A DNA stretch of 64,000 nucleotides from Pictodentalium vernedei (Eukaryota; Mollusca; Scaphopoda; Dentaliida; Dentaliidae): NCBI GenBank assembly GCA_031216915.1, contig CM062289.1, forward strand, positions 27,299,533-27,363,532, given 5' to 3'. This document shows positions 44,889 to 54,299 of this stretch, one piece after another; the stretch's first letter is position 1; each line of letters opens with the position of its first letter. The notes beneath the pieces were generated by a model. That model had not been told where the DNA came from. It saw only the letters and a program-made list of their open reading frames with translations, and ran no database searches. The position numbers and the translations under genes are program-made.

Positions 44889-45100
44889 TAACCCTTTCAT
44901 CTTTACCTTAGTATAAATCTCATCTATAGCAACTCCAGCCTGTAATATTCTCAAAAAGCATTTAAACTCAACATTTGACAACAATGACCTATGGAAAGAT
45001 TTTTTTAATGAATTCCAAAAATGAAAATATATTCCATTTTTCAATTAATAGCTTTTTGTGTGTGAAGTACAGAAAAAAACTCCACCTTGGGTTGTTGATT

Positions 45101-45397
45101 CAAAAGTTCATGTTTTTGGTTTATGTTTTAGGCCTCATAATCTACAGAATAGCATGGGTGGTGATGTATTTCGTCCCTTGAGAGCAAGAAGGCTTTGCAA
45201 TGCTAAAGCATTGCAAAGCCTTCTTGCACTCAAGGGACAAATTTATCAATTGTTTCAACTTGGGTAAAATATCACACATAAACCATTTAATTTTTATTTT
45301 TTCAAGTTTACATTGGTTATAAAAAGAGAGCATGCGGCAGCCAAAAGGACCATGCGGGAGGGCCTGAGAAACAAATTTTTATTTTTTTTAGGCCTTA
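45101..45397. mobile_element. Family G element, left end missing (copy G4)
   Basis: From AAAAGTTCATGTTTTTGGTT, through the hairpin CTTGAGAGCAAGAAGGCTTTG...CTTCTTGCACTCAAGG, to ATTTTTTTTAGGCCTTA. Starts shortly after the end of Q3. Confidence 0.85.
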
Positions 45398-45510
45398 TGC
45401 AAAATTTGCATCACTTACATTCTGTCAGGCCGAAGTTCTTTATGAAAGATTTGCGATAGTTATATTCTGTCAGGCCCGAGCATTTTATGCAAGATTTTCA
45501 CAAGTTATTC
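45398..45510. repeat. Short direct repeat
   Basis: ATTCTGTCAGGCC occurs at about 45420 and 45466, each followed by a worn TTTATGAAAGATTT/TTTATGCAAGATTT. Confidence 0.5.
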
Positions 45511-45636
45511 TGAGTTTTTCTCATTCACTGAGTATGAAATATTTCTGACTAGATCCTGATTTCATTATCAATGAGTAGCATATGCATATTCTCTGTTCCA
45601 AAGTAATGGGGAGTTAATCGGTAACTAAATTGTAAC

Positions 45637-46035
45637 AATGGGGTGCAGTGGCATTGTGGTAACCGGTTCTCGTCAGATCACCGAAGTTAAGCAATGTTGA
45701 GCGCAGTTAGTAGTTGGATGGGTGTCCATTTCAGTGACTGATTCGCGCTCCCACGTTGTGTCCCTGAGCAAGGCACTTAACCCTGATTGCCTACATGGGG
45801 CACGATGACGCTGTGTACTAAGGCATACTGCACGTCGAAGATGTGCATGTCTTCAACCAATCTAACCCTGTCTGTTCCGCAGTGCAGAGTTCAGAGTTAC
45901 GATGTTGGAGAGCTGACAGCTGCTCGTTGTTGCTCGGTGGTTCTCTCTGGGTACTCTTGCTTCCTGCACCCATAAAACTGTCGCTGACATGATATGCCCC
46001 TGGCTGTTAATGTGTCGTTAAACATTAATAAAAAA
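45637..46035 (+). mobile_element. 5S-rRNA-headed SINE (type 2 tail)
   Basis: GTAACCGGTTCTCGTCAGAT, CACCGAAGTTAAGCAATGTT and GTTGGATGGGTG keep the 5S-like order. The tail ends GCCCCTGGCTGTTAATGTGT and CATTAATAAAAAAAAC. Possible 6-bp TAACAA flanks only. Confidence 0.9.
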
Positions 46036-46120
46036 AACAAAAAAATAACAACTACATGATTATATATAAATTTCCCAATTGTTTCCGATCTGTATTTTTG
46101 TACTACATCTGGATAATTTG

Positions 46121-46336
46121 TTAACCCTTTACCTAACAGTATTTTTAAAAAATAAATTAAATTTCACATTTTTCGAAAACGAATTTCACAATTTTTCAAA
46201 CTCAACGAGCTGGCTCTAATGATAGCCATATTTGTGTGGTTTTATTGAGAAACTTCCAAGATACTTCAGGTTGTGGTAGGCTTATTCTGGTTAATTTTCT
46301 GGCCGTTTTTGGCCGCTATGTTAGGTAAACAGTTAA
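46121..46336. mobile_element. Family B element with destroyed hairpin (copy B4)
   Basis: TTAA-CCCTTTACCTAACAG at the left, GCCGCTATGTTAGGTAAAC and GTTAA at the right. The centre keeps only AACGAGCTGGCTCTAATGA. Confidence 0.75.
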
Positions 46337-46340
46337 AGGA

Positions 46341-46444
46341 TTAACCTTCTGTACACTGATCTCACAATACTAAATTTTAACTTGCAAATTTCTCTCATAA
46401 TGCAACTAATCTAATCTAATCAGTTTTCTTTGACAGAGCTCAAA
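46341..46444. mobile_element. Left half of a family D element
   Basis: TTAACCTTCTGTACACTGATC through CTTTGACAGAGCTC, then unrelated sequence. It stops at the hairpin centre. Confidence 0.65.
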
Positions 46445-46449
46445 TTAGA

Positions 46450-46620
46450 CCACTACTTCTTGTCGAGATTGTACCTTGTGCTTATCCCCATGGGAACCCA
46501 CAGGAAGTAAAGCAGTGCTTGTTTACTGTGGTAAAACAAGCTCTGTTGTAATGGTAAAATAGGACTCAGTCAGCAATGCTCTAAAATGGGTATAAACAAT
46601 TGGCTGGACATGACATAATC
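46450..46620. repeat. Repeat P copy
   Basis: GTTTACTGTGGTAAAACAAG, CTCTGTTGTAATGGTAAAAT and AGGACTCAGTC match the P block near 3360 and 27360. Confidence 0.65.
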
Positions 46621-46628
46621 TCCATGTT

Positions 46629-46681
46629 GTGGTCATGATTAGCCATTGTATAAAAGTATGTGACCTAAATAAATAAATAAA

Positions 46682-46725
<44 letters not shown>

Positions 46726-46727
46726 AT
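46629..46727 (+). mobile_element. SINE tail fragment with long (AAAT)n
   Basis: GGTCATGATTAGCCATTGTA, then about 60 bp of AAAT repeats, 350 bp before the last coding exon. Confidence 0.8.
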
Positions 46728-47079
46728 TTTGTACTTAGGGCATAAAAACTGAAAAATGTTTTTTTATTTGTTGAGGAAAACGTACAGCTGTTTGAGTCAG
46801 GTAAAATTTATCATCATTTGCTAGGATAATGAGGAAGGTGTATTTAGTAATTTGACCTTGGTACTGAGATGAGCTAAGATAGCAATACCATACCCTTAGA
46901 CATTGTCAATACTCAGTATTATGTTCCCATGCTTCATTCCATTTCAACTGGTTGAGTTGTTTTATTTGCAACAGCACTGTTTTCTAGCTTATCTCCCCTG
47001 TCTCTTGTGGTATATATAGTGTTTCTTTTATTTCTATTATTACCTGTCTAATATTTGTTTCCCTCCCTTTTCTCTGCAG

Positions 47080-47383
47080 CATGGAATTGCATAAGAGTTT
47101 GACCCTTGACCCGAACTCACCTCCAACATCCACATCCTTGACCTCTGTTCAATCCCAGCCTCAGCCTCAGCCTCATTTGGGCATTCCACTGACTACAGGG
47201 ATGGTGAAACCGATGCCATACATGGGATTAAATCTTGGAATGTTGGATGCTGCTACTGCCGCCGCCGCTGCTGCTGCTGCTGCCTCAAATAACAACACGA
47301 ATGCCAACAAGAATGCTCTAGCAACCAAATTGAGGGTTGGGGTTTCAGCCTTGAGAGAGCATCCAAAGTTTGCTCCATACTGA
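47080..47383 (+). CDS. PCBP: PCBP last coding exon: low-complexity C-terminus and stop
   Basis: Acceptor is a strong pyrimidine tract ending CTGCAG at 47079. The exon's first C completes an AGC Ser codon from the exon ending at 9323. About 100 residues follow: MELHKSLTLD, a Ser/Thr/Pro region, a QPQPQP stretch, a Met/Gly-rich part, an Ala run of about ten (mixed GCT/GCC codons near 47248-47284), an Asn-rich stretch, and a terminal HPKFAPY before TGA at 47381. In-phase splicing, open frame and composition support a real exon. An ATG is the second codon, so reading it as an independent small gene is possible but less likely. PCBP C-termini vary among animals, so this part is assigned by phase and position rather than by strong homology. 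Confidence 0.82.
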
Positions 47384-47645
47384 TGTTCATAAGTTGCCTG
47401 ATTATTATATTATAATGTGATATATCACCTGAGAATGGAAAACCTAGTAAATTTTTTTATTCTGAATATTTTTCTGTGATAAGTTATTTCTTATTTACAT
47501 GCAACTGAGGCCTGTTATAGGTTGTGATCTACTGTTGCAGAGGGTGAAGATTTCAGCATATAAAAGGTACTTGAATGATTGGATATGGGAAAGTTTGTAC
47601 CCAATTTAGAATTTGCCCCATCACTCCCCTACCAAAAATAAAAGG
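47384..47645 (+). other. Start of PCBP 3' UTR
   Basis: Non-repetitive AT-rich sequence directly after the stop. The nearest AATAAA is at about 47637-47642. The true polyadenylation site cannot be fixed from sequence, and later AATAAA hexamers are common (for example around 57290-57312), so the UTR may be much longer. Confidence 0.4.
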
Positions 47646-47915
47646 AGGAAGAGAAAAGAATGTGCCCAAGTTACTTTCAGTTTAAGTTGGGCTTGGACAG
47701 GTCACAGATCTTCATGAGCTTCATCCCCACATGCATTCTGTATGCAAGTGCCAAGGATGAGAATATAGATGAATATAGATGCATCATTCCAGGCTCAATT
47801 GACTTAAATGTTAGAAATCCAGAATTTAGCAAAAACGTTGGTGTCAAAGGTCAAATTAACAGCCAACAAAGATTTAAAATTAACTCTAAACACACTGAGT
47901 ATTTCGGAAATATTT
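47646..47915. other. Unclassified sequence after the stop
   Basis: An 89-codon plus-strand frame (47660-47929) ends within the family I hairpin and has no recognised domain. Probably 3' UTR. Confidence 0.3.
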
Positions 47916-47978
47916 TTTATCAAATCTAGTCATGGCTGCTGTGAAGCAGCCATGACTAGCTTTGATAAAAAATTAAGC
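47916..47978. repeat. Family I hairpin (copy I3)
   Basis: TTTTTATCAAATCTAGTCAT and GGCTGC, loop TGTGAA, and the inverse. Confidence 0.8.
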
Positions 47979-48003
47979 TAAATGTAGCTACATAAATCAT
48001 TGG

Positions 48004-48253
48004 TTAACTGGTAGAGTGCTAAATTATTTTTGGTTATCAAAATTAGTTCACTTTTCTCTGCCTTGTTACAATTTATGGGAGAGTGCTTATAGGCACTATC
48101 CCATAAATTGTAACAAGGCCATTCCTACCAGATGAAATCATTTTGCTTTGAATATAATGTGAAGCACATCCACCAAATATGAAGCCTTTAAGTTGTGGTA
48201 CCTGCACTCCTGAGTAAAGCCCAAATATGGCCTTCCAGCACTAAACCAGTTAA
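48004..48253. mobile_element. Family E MITE with TTAA ends (copy E4)
   Basis: TTAA-CTGGTAGAGTGCTAAATT to CCAGCACTAAACCAG-TTAA, 250 bp. Hairpin TTTATGGGAGAGTGCTTATAGG and its inverse. Confidence 0.93.
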
Positions 48254-48286
48254 AAAGCCTATTCAATTCACTGGAGATAAATTTTG

Positions 48287-48535
48287 TTAACCCTTCACCT
48301 AACGAATTGCCCGCATCTGCCAGTGTAATATGCAAATTGAGCAGTGGAAAAAATTAAATTTTTCAAAATATTTCAACAAAACCATGTCATGTGACCCCTC
48401 ATTGGAACGAGCTCAATGAGCTCATTCCAATGAGGAGTCAAATAATATCGTTTTGTTGAAATTGTTTGAAAAATTAAAAAAAATGATATTTAAAATAATA
48501 AATTTTGATATCGTCTGCATTGGGTAAAGGGTTAA
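48287..48535. mobile_element. Family A MITE with TTAA ends (copy A6)
   Basis: TTAA-CCCTTCACCTAACG to GCATTGGGTAAAGGG-TTAA. Centre GAACGAGCTCAATGAGCTCATTC. Confidence 0.92.
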
Positions 48536-48601
48536 ATGTGCCCAAATTATACTTATTTCAGTGGAAAGAGATTTTGTATTCTGGGCAGGAATATTCCCCC
48601 A

Positions 48602-48946
48602 AGGGGGCGTGGTGGCTCAGTAGGTAGAGGTGCAGGCTGCAAGCTGAGAGCCCCTCGGTTTGAATCCCACCTGCGGCAATCGCGTCGTGTCCTTGGGCAA
48701 GACACTTCACCCCCATTGCCCACGTGGGGGTACGGTGACGCTGTGTACTAAGGCGTACAGCACGTCGATGGTGCACCTGTCTTCAACTAATGCTAACCCT
48801 GCTTGTGTGGAGTTAGGATGTTGGGGAGCCTACAGTTGCTCGGTGATTCTCTCCGGGTACTCTCGCTTCCTCCACCCGTAAAACTGTTGTGGTCATGATT
48901 AGCCATTGTGCAGAAATATGTGACCTTAAACACCAATAAATAAATA
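48602..48946 (+). mobile_element. tRNA-headed SINE (type 1 tail) with 12-bp target duplication
   Basis: Head GTGGTGGCTCAGTAGGTAGA and GGTTTGAATCCCA. Body CCTTGGGCAAGACACTTCAC. Tail CATGATTAGCCATTGTGCAG. AATATTCCCCCA flanks it at 48590-48601 and 48947-48958. Confidence 0.95.
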
Positions 48947-48958
48947 AATATTCCCCCA

Positions 48959-49910
48959 CAGCATGCAAGGTGTTTAAAAGCATATTGTTCCACACTTAAC
49001 TTGGTTAGTGAATTCCTGAATTCTCCATTAAATCAAATCATGGCTGGTGTAGAGAACCAATAAATTGGCTTCATGAATAATGCAAGAAATATTAAAGTTA
49101 GGAAAATCACCAGTGAAAAAACTGATACAGTTTAAATTGCACTTTATTTGGAAGTGGCCAAATTTCTCCATCACCAGTGAATAAAATACTGCTCTTTTGG
49201 GAAAAACTCAACCATCAGCATGCAAGGCAAAGAGTCCGTACAATTTTTGTACAAATGTGCATAGTCGAACAGGTATACAACAGGTCTGGCATGTTTACAC
49301 TGGAGAAATTAGATTAAATACATTTCTTATTTATTTACTAAAACAAAACTATTTCATACAAAATTTAGATCCTTCCTGAAAACTAGATGTTGTGAGGAAG
49401 GATAACCTTTCCTGTTCCCTTGCATAGTCTTAAATATGACTGGTTACCTTGCTGAAAGATCATATATGGATTCTATTGAAAATATTTTTATAACAAAAAA
49501 TTAATTTCTGTTAAAAATCTTTTCTAACAATTTATTTAAGATTGCCTATTAGCCTATAGGTACTCTTCAATAACTGTAAGAAATATTTTTTATCAGCTGA
49601 AGACAATTTGGAATTTATGCTGAATAAGAGGTGAGCGAATTTCAAATTTTTTAAGCGGTATCAGGTAACTGATGACAAAAAAATAATACTGGGTCCTTTC
49701 TCATGTGACAATCATATATGTTGTTATATAACATTGTAATTATATAATAGGTAAACAATTAAAATCATGTGTTTATTAATTGTTTATTATAGTATTTTTA
49801 AAGAGATATTTCTACATTAAGAGAGAGAAAAGAAAAAGGTCTTAACTTAAAATATTGTTGTGAAATCCAAAATTATTCTTGTTAAAGCTCCAATATGTAT
49901 CCATTGTTTC

Positions 49911-49912
<2 letters not shown>
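48959..49912. other. Unclassified AT-rich sequence
   Basis: A worn E-like centre (CTATTAGCCTATAGGTACTC) may be present near 49540. No gene. Confidence 0.3.

Positions 49913-49953
<41 letters not shown>
49913..49953. repeat. (GA)n microsatellite
   Basis: About 20 GA units. Confidence 0.97.
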
Positions 49954-49956
<3 letters not shown>

Positions 49957-50329
49957 TGTAAATTGAAGCATTATATTTAATTTGTGTGTGAGATAAAAGT
50001 CGTATATTTTTAGTATGTTGCCAAATGAGATATAAATCTGAGTATTTCTTATTAGTTTTTGTTTTTTTAGTCATTTAAATATAACAACAAACAAATATCC
50101 AGGTTTCTTTGAACAACAGTGCCAAATTAATTTGAACTGTTTTTTTGAAAAAGCATTTATTTTATTGATGCCGGTTGAAAAAAAGTCTTTGCACTTGATT
50201 TTGGTAGCCAGGGAACTCATAGAAGTCAGAGAAACTACTATGGAAGTAGCATGGAATCGGAGTTAACGTCCTAATACTCTGGTAGTGAAACCAAATTTTA
50301 TCCAATCACTTCATTTCACTCTTGTTTAA

Positions 50330-50475
50330 TTTTGAATTTAATCAATTATATCTTGTTTGACAGAGCTCACTGAGCTCTGTCAAACAAGGTATATTTGGTT
50401 AAATATCAAACTGCATTATGGGAAATATTTGCTGCTGAAAACTTTGCCATTTTGACATCAGAGTGCAGACAGTTG
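50330..50475. mobile_element. Family D element, left end lost (copy D4)
   Basis: Intact hairpin CTTGTTTGACAGAGCTCACT, then GAGCTCTGTCAAACAAG. Right end TTTGACATCAGAGTGCAGAC. Confidence 0.8.
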
Positions 50476-50764
50476 AATGAAACAAAATACATTGTCATCA
50501 TGCAAAAAACATAGAATATCTCAGAACTACCTATGAATAGCTGTTCTTACAAAGGTTCATGAATGCTAAAGATACCTGGCGACCCAAACCAAGTCTACCA
50601 AGAACTTTAAATCAAAGAGAATATCATCCAATCGGCAGTGATACTAATGGTTTGACTAAATTCAGTTCAAGAAACTTGTTCCTGTAATTTGAGGCACTGT
50701 TTGGCCAAAAATCCTGCCAGCAGTTCACAAGAATTTAATAGCCTGGCCCTTAACAAACCCGTTG

Positions 50765-50962
50765 CATATTGGTTTCAAATGACTGAAATTTCAAGCTAGA
50801 TTTACCATACTGCAACTAAAAACTTAACAAATTCATCCTTGTTTGACAGAGCTCAATGAGCTCTGTCAAACAGGACTGAATTGGTTAATTACTTACCTGC
50901 ATTATAGGAAAAATTCACAGGTTGAAATTTTGGTATTTTGTCATCAGTATGAAGAGAGTTAA
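50765..50962. mobile_element. Family D element (copy D5)
   Basis: Hairpin CTTGTTTGACAGAGCTCAATG and its inverse at about 50840-50875. Right end TTTTGTCATCAGTATGAAG. Left end worn. Confidence 0.82.
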
Positions 50963-51414
50963 AAAATATATCATTTATTTTGACCAAATTCAAAGTATGT
51001 ATGAATCTTCCTTTTTTTCTCTAGCATGTGTGAGTGTATTCCAGATTTTATTTCTCAGTGTGACATCTCTTATGTTTTATGCAGCTGTAATGAATGACAA
51101 GTTCTCACTCAGTGCACCACATTTTCAACACATGGCTGAATGAAATTCTTTGAGATTCTATTTGGTTTCAAATCTGTTCACCGATTCAGTTCCATTCAAA
51201 ACCATCCCGATTATTCGAAACTCTTCTCGATTCCCAGAGAGGTTTGGATTTCAAACATCTCTCTATTGTCAACTCTCTGAAAACAACACCTCATCCAGCA
51301 CGTTTTTCTGTGGAACCACACAATATATCGCCCCTTGGAGCATTGCAGATTGGGCCTTGTTCTACACAAGAGATGATATATTTCTTTTCCTCTGACCACC
51401 TTGGTGATACCTCG
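50963..51414. other. Unclassified downstream sequence
   Basis: Several overlapping short frames. A minus frame at 51211-51399 contains a CWMRCC stretch. TTCGATTC-like wording resembles 16930-17000 and 59110-59210. Confidence 0.3.
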
Positions 51415-51774
51415 TCAATTTGCATTTGAATGTAGTTCTGTTGCTAAGGGAAATGCAGAATGACTTGTATCCACCAGAATATTGAGAAAAGAAAATATCA
51501 AAACTCGTTGTGGTTGTGTCCCATTCAAAGTGACAGCTTCTAGTTTGAACCCTGTCCTATATGGTTGTAATATTAATGAAAGTACATTGATCATTGCACT
51601 CGTGCACTGGCCCATGCAGACATTTCTACACAGGATACTATTGGATGGCATATGAATAAATTGCTCCTTCCAGAAACAAGTGACAGGTCCATATAGTGTT
51701 ACTTGTGCGAAATAGCCCAGTACGCATATTGACACTTGATTCACATTGGCGATCGAAATCACTTTATGATGCAT
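51415..51774 (-). CDS. Hypothetical open frame, Cys-containing (119 codons)
   Basis: Single frame from ATG to TGA in non-repetitive DNA. Contains CFWKEQFIHM and RNVCMGQCTSAM. The C-x-G-x-C spacing is one element of cystine-knot domains, but the paired CC and the remaining knot cysteines are not in this frame. No signal peptide is evident, no splice evidence was found, and a 119-codon frame is near chance in this composition. I do not assign a function; it could be noise or a pseudogene fragment. Confidence 0.2.
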   Translation of the reverse strand: MHHKVISIANVNQVSICVLGYFAQVTLYGPVTCFWKEQFIHMPSNSILCRNVCMGQCTSAMINVLSLILQPYRTGFKLEAVTLNGTQPQRVLIFSFLNILVDTSHSAFPLATELHSNAN

Positions 51775-52289
51775 GTGGATTCATTTCGAGATTTGATTTG
51801 GTTTTAAACCTTTTACCTGATTCAATTTGAAATTCAATTAAAGGGAAAAATCATTGCCGGACCCTAATTGTGCTATTGCCATTACATGGCGGTCATCCAT
51901 TTTTGCATATATTTTACGGGTTAAATCTTCTCCCCCAGAAACACTGGCCCAAATCCATTGAAACACTGGCACAAATTATCTTTGGGAATACCCTTCAAAG
52001 ATTGTTTGATAGAAGTTGCTATCCCCATCGGATAAGGTATTCATAATTTTATGATATCTCATTTCTCAGCTTACTGTGTGTCTCTATTCCTTGGCCATTA
52101 CTGATTTTATGGATGGTAACATGGTGATGTATGCATCCCATCTGTAGTTGAACATCTTCTTTCTGATGACCTCATAATGGCCTTCATCACATTTGCTCAT
52201 GGATATTCTTGACCAATTTTTCATGGTCACACCCCTCTATTTTTTAATCGGGGTGAGGGATTTTCAATGCCTGAGCCTGCTCGTGAAGA
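51775..52289. other. Unclassified sequence with a TTCGATTCAA-type dispersed repeat
   Basis: TTTCGAGATTTGATTTGGTT to GCCGGACCCTAATTG resembles 16930-17000 and 59110-59215. Confidence 0.4.
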
Positions 52290-52621
52290 TTTCTTCCATT
52301 ATGGCTCAAACTGAAAGGTTCGTGTTTCGATCCCCACCAGGGATATCTAAATTTTGTCCTTAGGCATGGCACTTAATCCCAATTGCCCATGTGGGGGCAC
52401 AGTGGCGCCATGTTCTAAGGTGTACTGCATGTCAATGGTGCACTTATCTTCAACCAATGTTAACCCTGCTTGTGTGGAGTTAGTACGTTGGGGAGTCTCA
52501 CAGTTGCTTGTTGCTGCTCAGTGGTTCTCTCCAGGTACTCCAGCTTATTATATAACTGTCTGACATGAGGTGATCCTGGTGATCCTGGCTGTCAAAAGTG
52601 TAGTTAAGCCCCAATAAAAAA
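52290..52621 (+). mobile_element. tRNA-like-headed SINE (type 2 tail)
   Basis: B-box-like GTGTTTCGATCCCCACCAGG, body CCTTAGGCATGGCACTTAAT, tail ACTGTCTGACATGAGGTGAT to CCCCAATAAAAAAG. Confidence 0.82.
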
Positions 52622-52876
52622 GTATAGTAGTATTATAATAATACTTGAGATTCATTACAGTTTTGTATACTCTTGTGTTCCTAATAAACATACATGTATG
52701 TTTATTAATTGTGGAGGAATTTTTTCATCCTGTATGCACCTTACTTGGGCCTGTATGTTTATCAAATTTACCCTTCCAGCAGGTGGGAGATCTTCATATC
52801 AGTAAATCTTCACGAGATTGTGTGATATTATTTTGTTTAGCACAGTATATTCATTATTGTAAGCATGATGCATGAA
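52622..52876. other. Unclassified sequence
   Basis: Contains a small palindrome, CATACATGTATG. Otherwise nothing recognised. Confidence 0.3.
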
Positions 52877-52973
52877 CACCTCGTCCCCCGAGTTTCAATG
52901 TGTTCTATGTGCCAGTAGGCACTCCAGTAGGCACATAGAACACATTGGAACTCAGGGGACGACCTATTAGTTT
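52877..52973. repeat. Family J hairpin (copy J1)
   Basis: AATGTGTTCTATGTGCCAGTA and its inverse. Outer CGTCCCCCGAG...CTCAGGGGACG. Matches 63743-63817. Confidence 0.85.
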
Positions 52974-53408
52974 TCTTCAAAAAAACTAACTGTGATACAG
53001 GAAAATAAGATGGCTTTTAGATAAAATTAACTAGCATTACTCCCCCACCCCTCAATGGATTTCCACCCTGTACTATTATTTGGGCCTGTACTTTTATTTA
53101 ATTTTGATAAATATTCCACCCTGTACTTTTATTCCTACCTGTACTTTTATTTGGAACACAAGAGTAGTTAAGTAAGGATAGGATTTTTTGTTACATTCCA
53201 TTCTTTATGTTCAACATTTTTAGTGGAAGAAATCATCCCTGTACAAGGTACTCAGACCTCTGATATTAAGAAACATATCTACAGTATATTCCCATCCATT
53301 CATTAATTAACCCTTTCACCACCAATATATATATACAATGGTATCTTCCATCTAAGTTGAATGACATAACCGCTTTATGTAACATCACTTGTAAAGAAAT
53401 TAATGCAC
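52974..53408. other. Unclassified sequence with CCTGTACTTTTATT motifs
   Basis: CCACCCTGTACTTTTATT-like wording occurs three times near 53060-53155. Confidence 0.4.
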
Positions 53409-53636
53409 TTAACCCTCTCCCTAACATAATAACCACTACCAGTGCTATTCACAAAATTAGAAATTCAAGTTTTATTAATTTTTTTCATGTTTTGCCCCTA
53501 AAAACAGATCGTATGACCTCATTGGAACAAGCTCAATGAGTTCGTCCCAATATGTGGTTATAAGCTGGGTTTTTTAGGTGAAAAAAAAAAAATTTGTGCA
53601 AGCTTCATCAGCTTTTCAAGTTGGGTAAAGGGTTAA
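53409..53636. mobile_element. Family B element, diverged (copy B5)
   Basis: TTAA-CCCTCTCCCTAACATAA to CAAGTTGGGTAAAGGG-TTAA. Centre CATTGGAACAAGCTCAATGAG, worn on the right. Confidence 0.82.
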
Positions 53637-53800
53637 TACACCAGGAATCATGTATAATTGTGCATCTTATTCACATCCTTTTTGGTTGTATAAACTGGAA
53701 AAAGCGAGAATAATTTACATACAGTGTATGCACAATGTTGGAAGAGTTCATATTTCATCAGCAGGGTAGGTAGGCCATGTACTGTTTTTAACTTGTAGCA

Positions 53801-54234
53801 TGCCTGGCATTTTCAGGAGAGCTATTTATTCGCTCGCCTACTGCTCGCCTTAAAAAAATTGAGGAGGGTGAAAAATAGCCCTCTTAGCCTTAGAAAATAA
53901 TGATTACCACAACAGTCTATTCCTGAAACCCACAGGTTTTCAGATCTCTGCTATGTTAGTGGTCTCTGCGAGATGGCCAGACTGTCCCTCCCACACCTCC
54001 GGGCCTTACCAAGGCCCGGAGGTGTGGGAGGGGCAGTGTAGCTGTCTCACAGAGACTACCTTGTTAGCAGCACCAAATAAAATGTACAAAGCCCACTAGG
54101 CAGAATTCATTAATAGTACAACTTCATTTTGCCACTTTTAGCTTATGTAAGCTTGAGGAGAGCTAATCGCTCCCCTAGTCCATGTGAGGAGAGCGATTTT
54201 TAGCCCTCCTGCATTTTTAAGAATGCCAGGCCTG
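53801..54234. mobile_element. Foldback element of about 430 bp with a GC-rich core
   Basis: Ends GCCTGGCATTTTCAGGAGAG and CTTAAGAATGCCAGGC-type inverse. The core at about 53985-54035, CCCTCCCACACCTCCGGGCC and its inverse, is unusually GC-rich for this region. Confidence 0.82.
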
Positions 54235-54299
54235 CTTGTAGCATTATGACTGCAGCTTGAAAATGTTCGGTCTCTCAACAAATGCACTGAATGCTATAC

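Larger units (their letters stand above)
41984..45058. mobile_element. Element Q copy 3, expanded and multiply invaded
   Basis: Left end CAAGCTATTAATTGAAAATA and GAATATGTTTTCATTTTTGG. Right end ATGAATTCCAAAAATGAAAA then TCAATTAATAGC. The core hairpin AATGTGACTGACCCTGTGTA and its inverse are at about 42195-42240. Inside lie the 29-bp minisatellite, B3 with nested C5, and a 5S-headed SINE. The 1.3-kb-type element now spans 3.1 kb. Confidence 0.78.
9324..47079 (+). other. PCBP intron before the last exon (37.8 kb)
   Basis: Bounded by the GTTAGT donor and the CTGCAG acceptor, with compatible phases. About nine tenths of what I can interpret in it is transposon-derived or tandem repeat. A small alternative exon could be hidden here; I could not identify one by eye. 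Confidence 0.75.

Noticed and set aside
47081-47383. Independent small gene starting at the ATG of the last exon
   Set aside because: A strong acceptor precedes it and the phase matches the donor at 9323; splicing as the PCBP C-terminus is simpler.
49913-49953. (GA)n as a GAGA-type promoter element
   Set aside because: A pure dinucleotide microsatellite with no neighbouring promoter or gene start.
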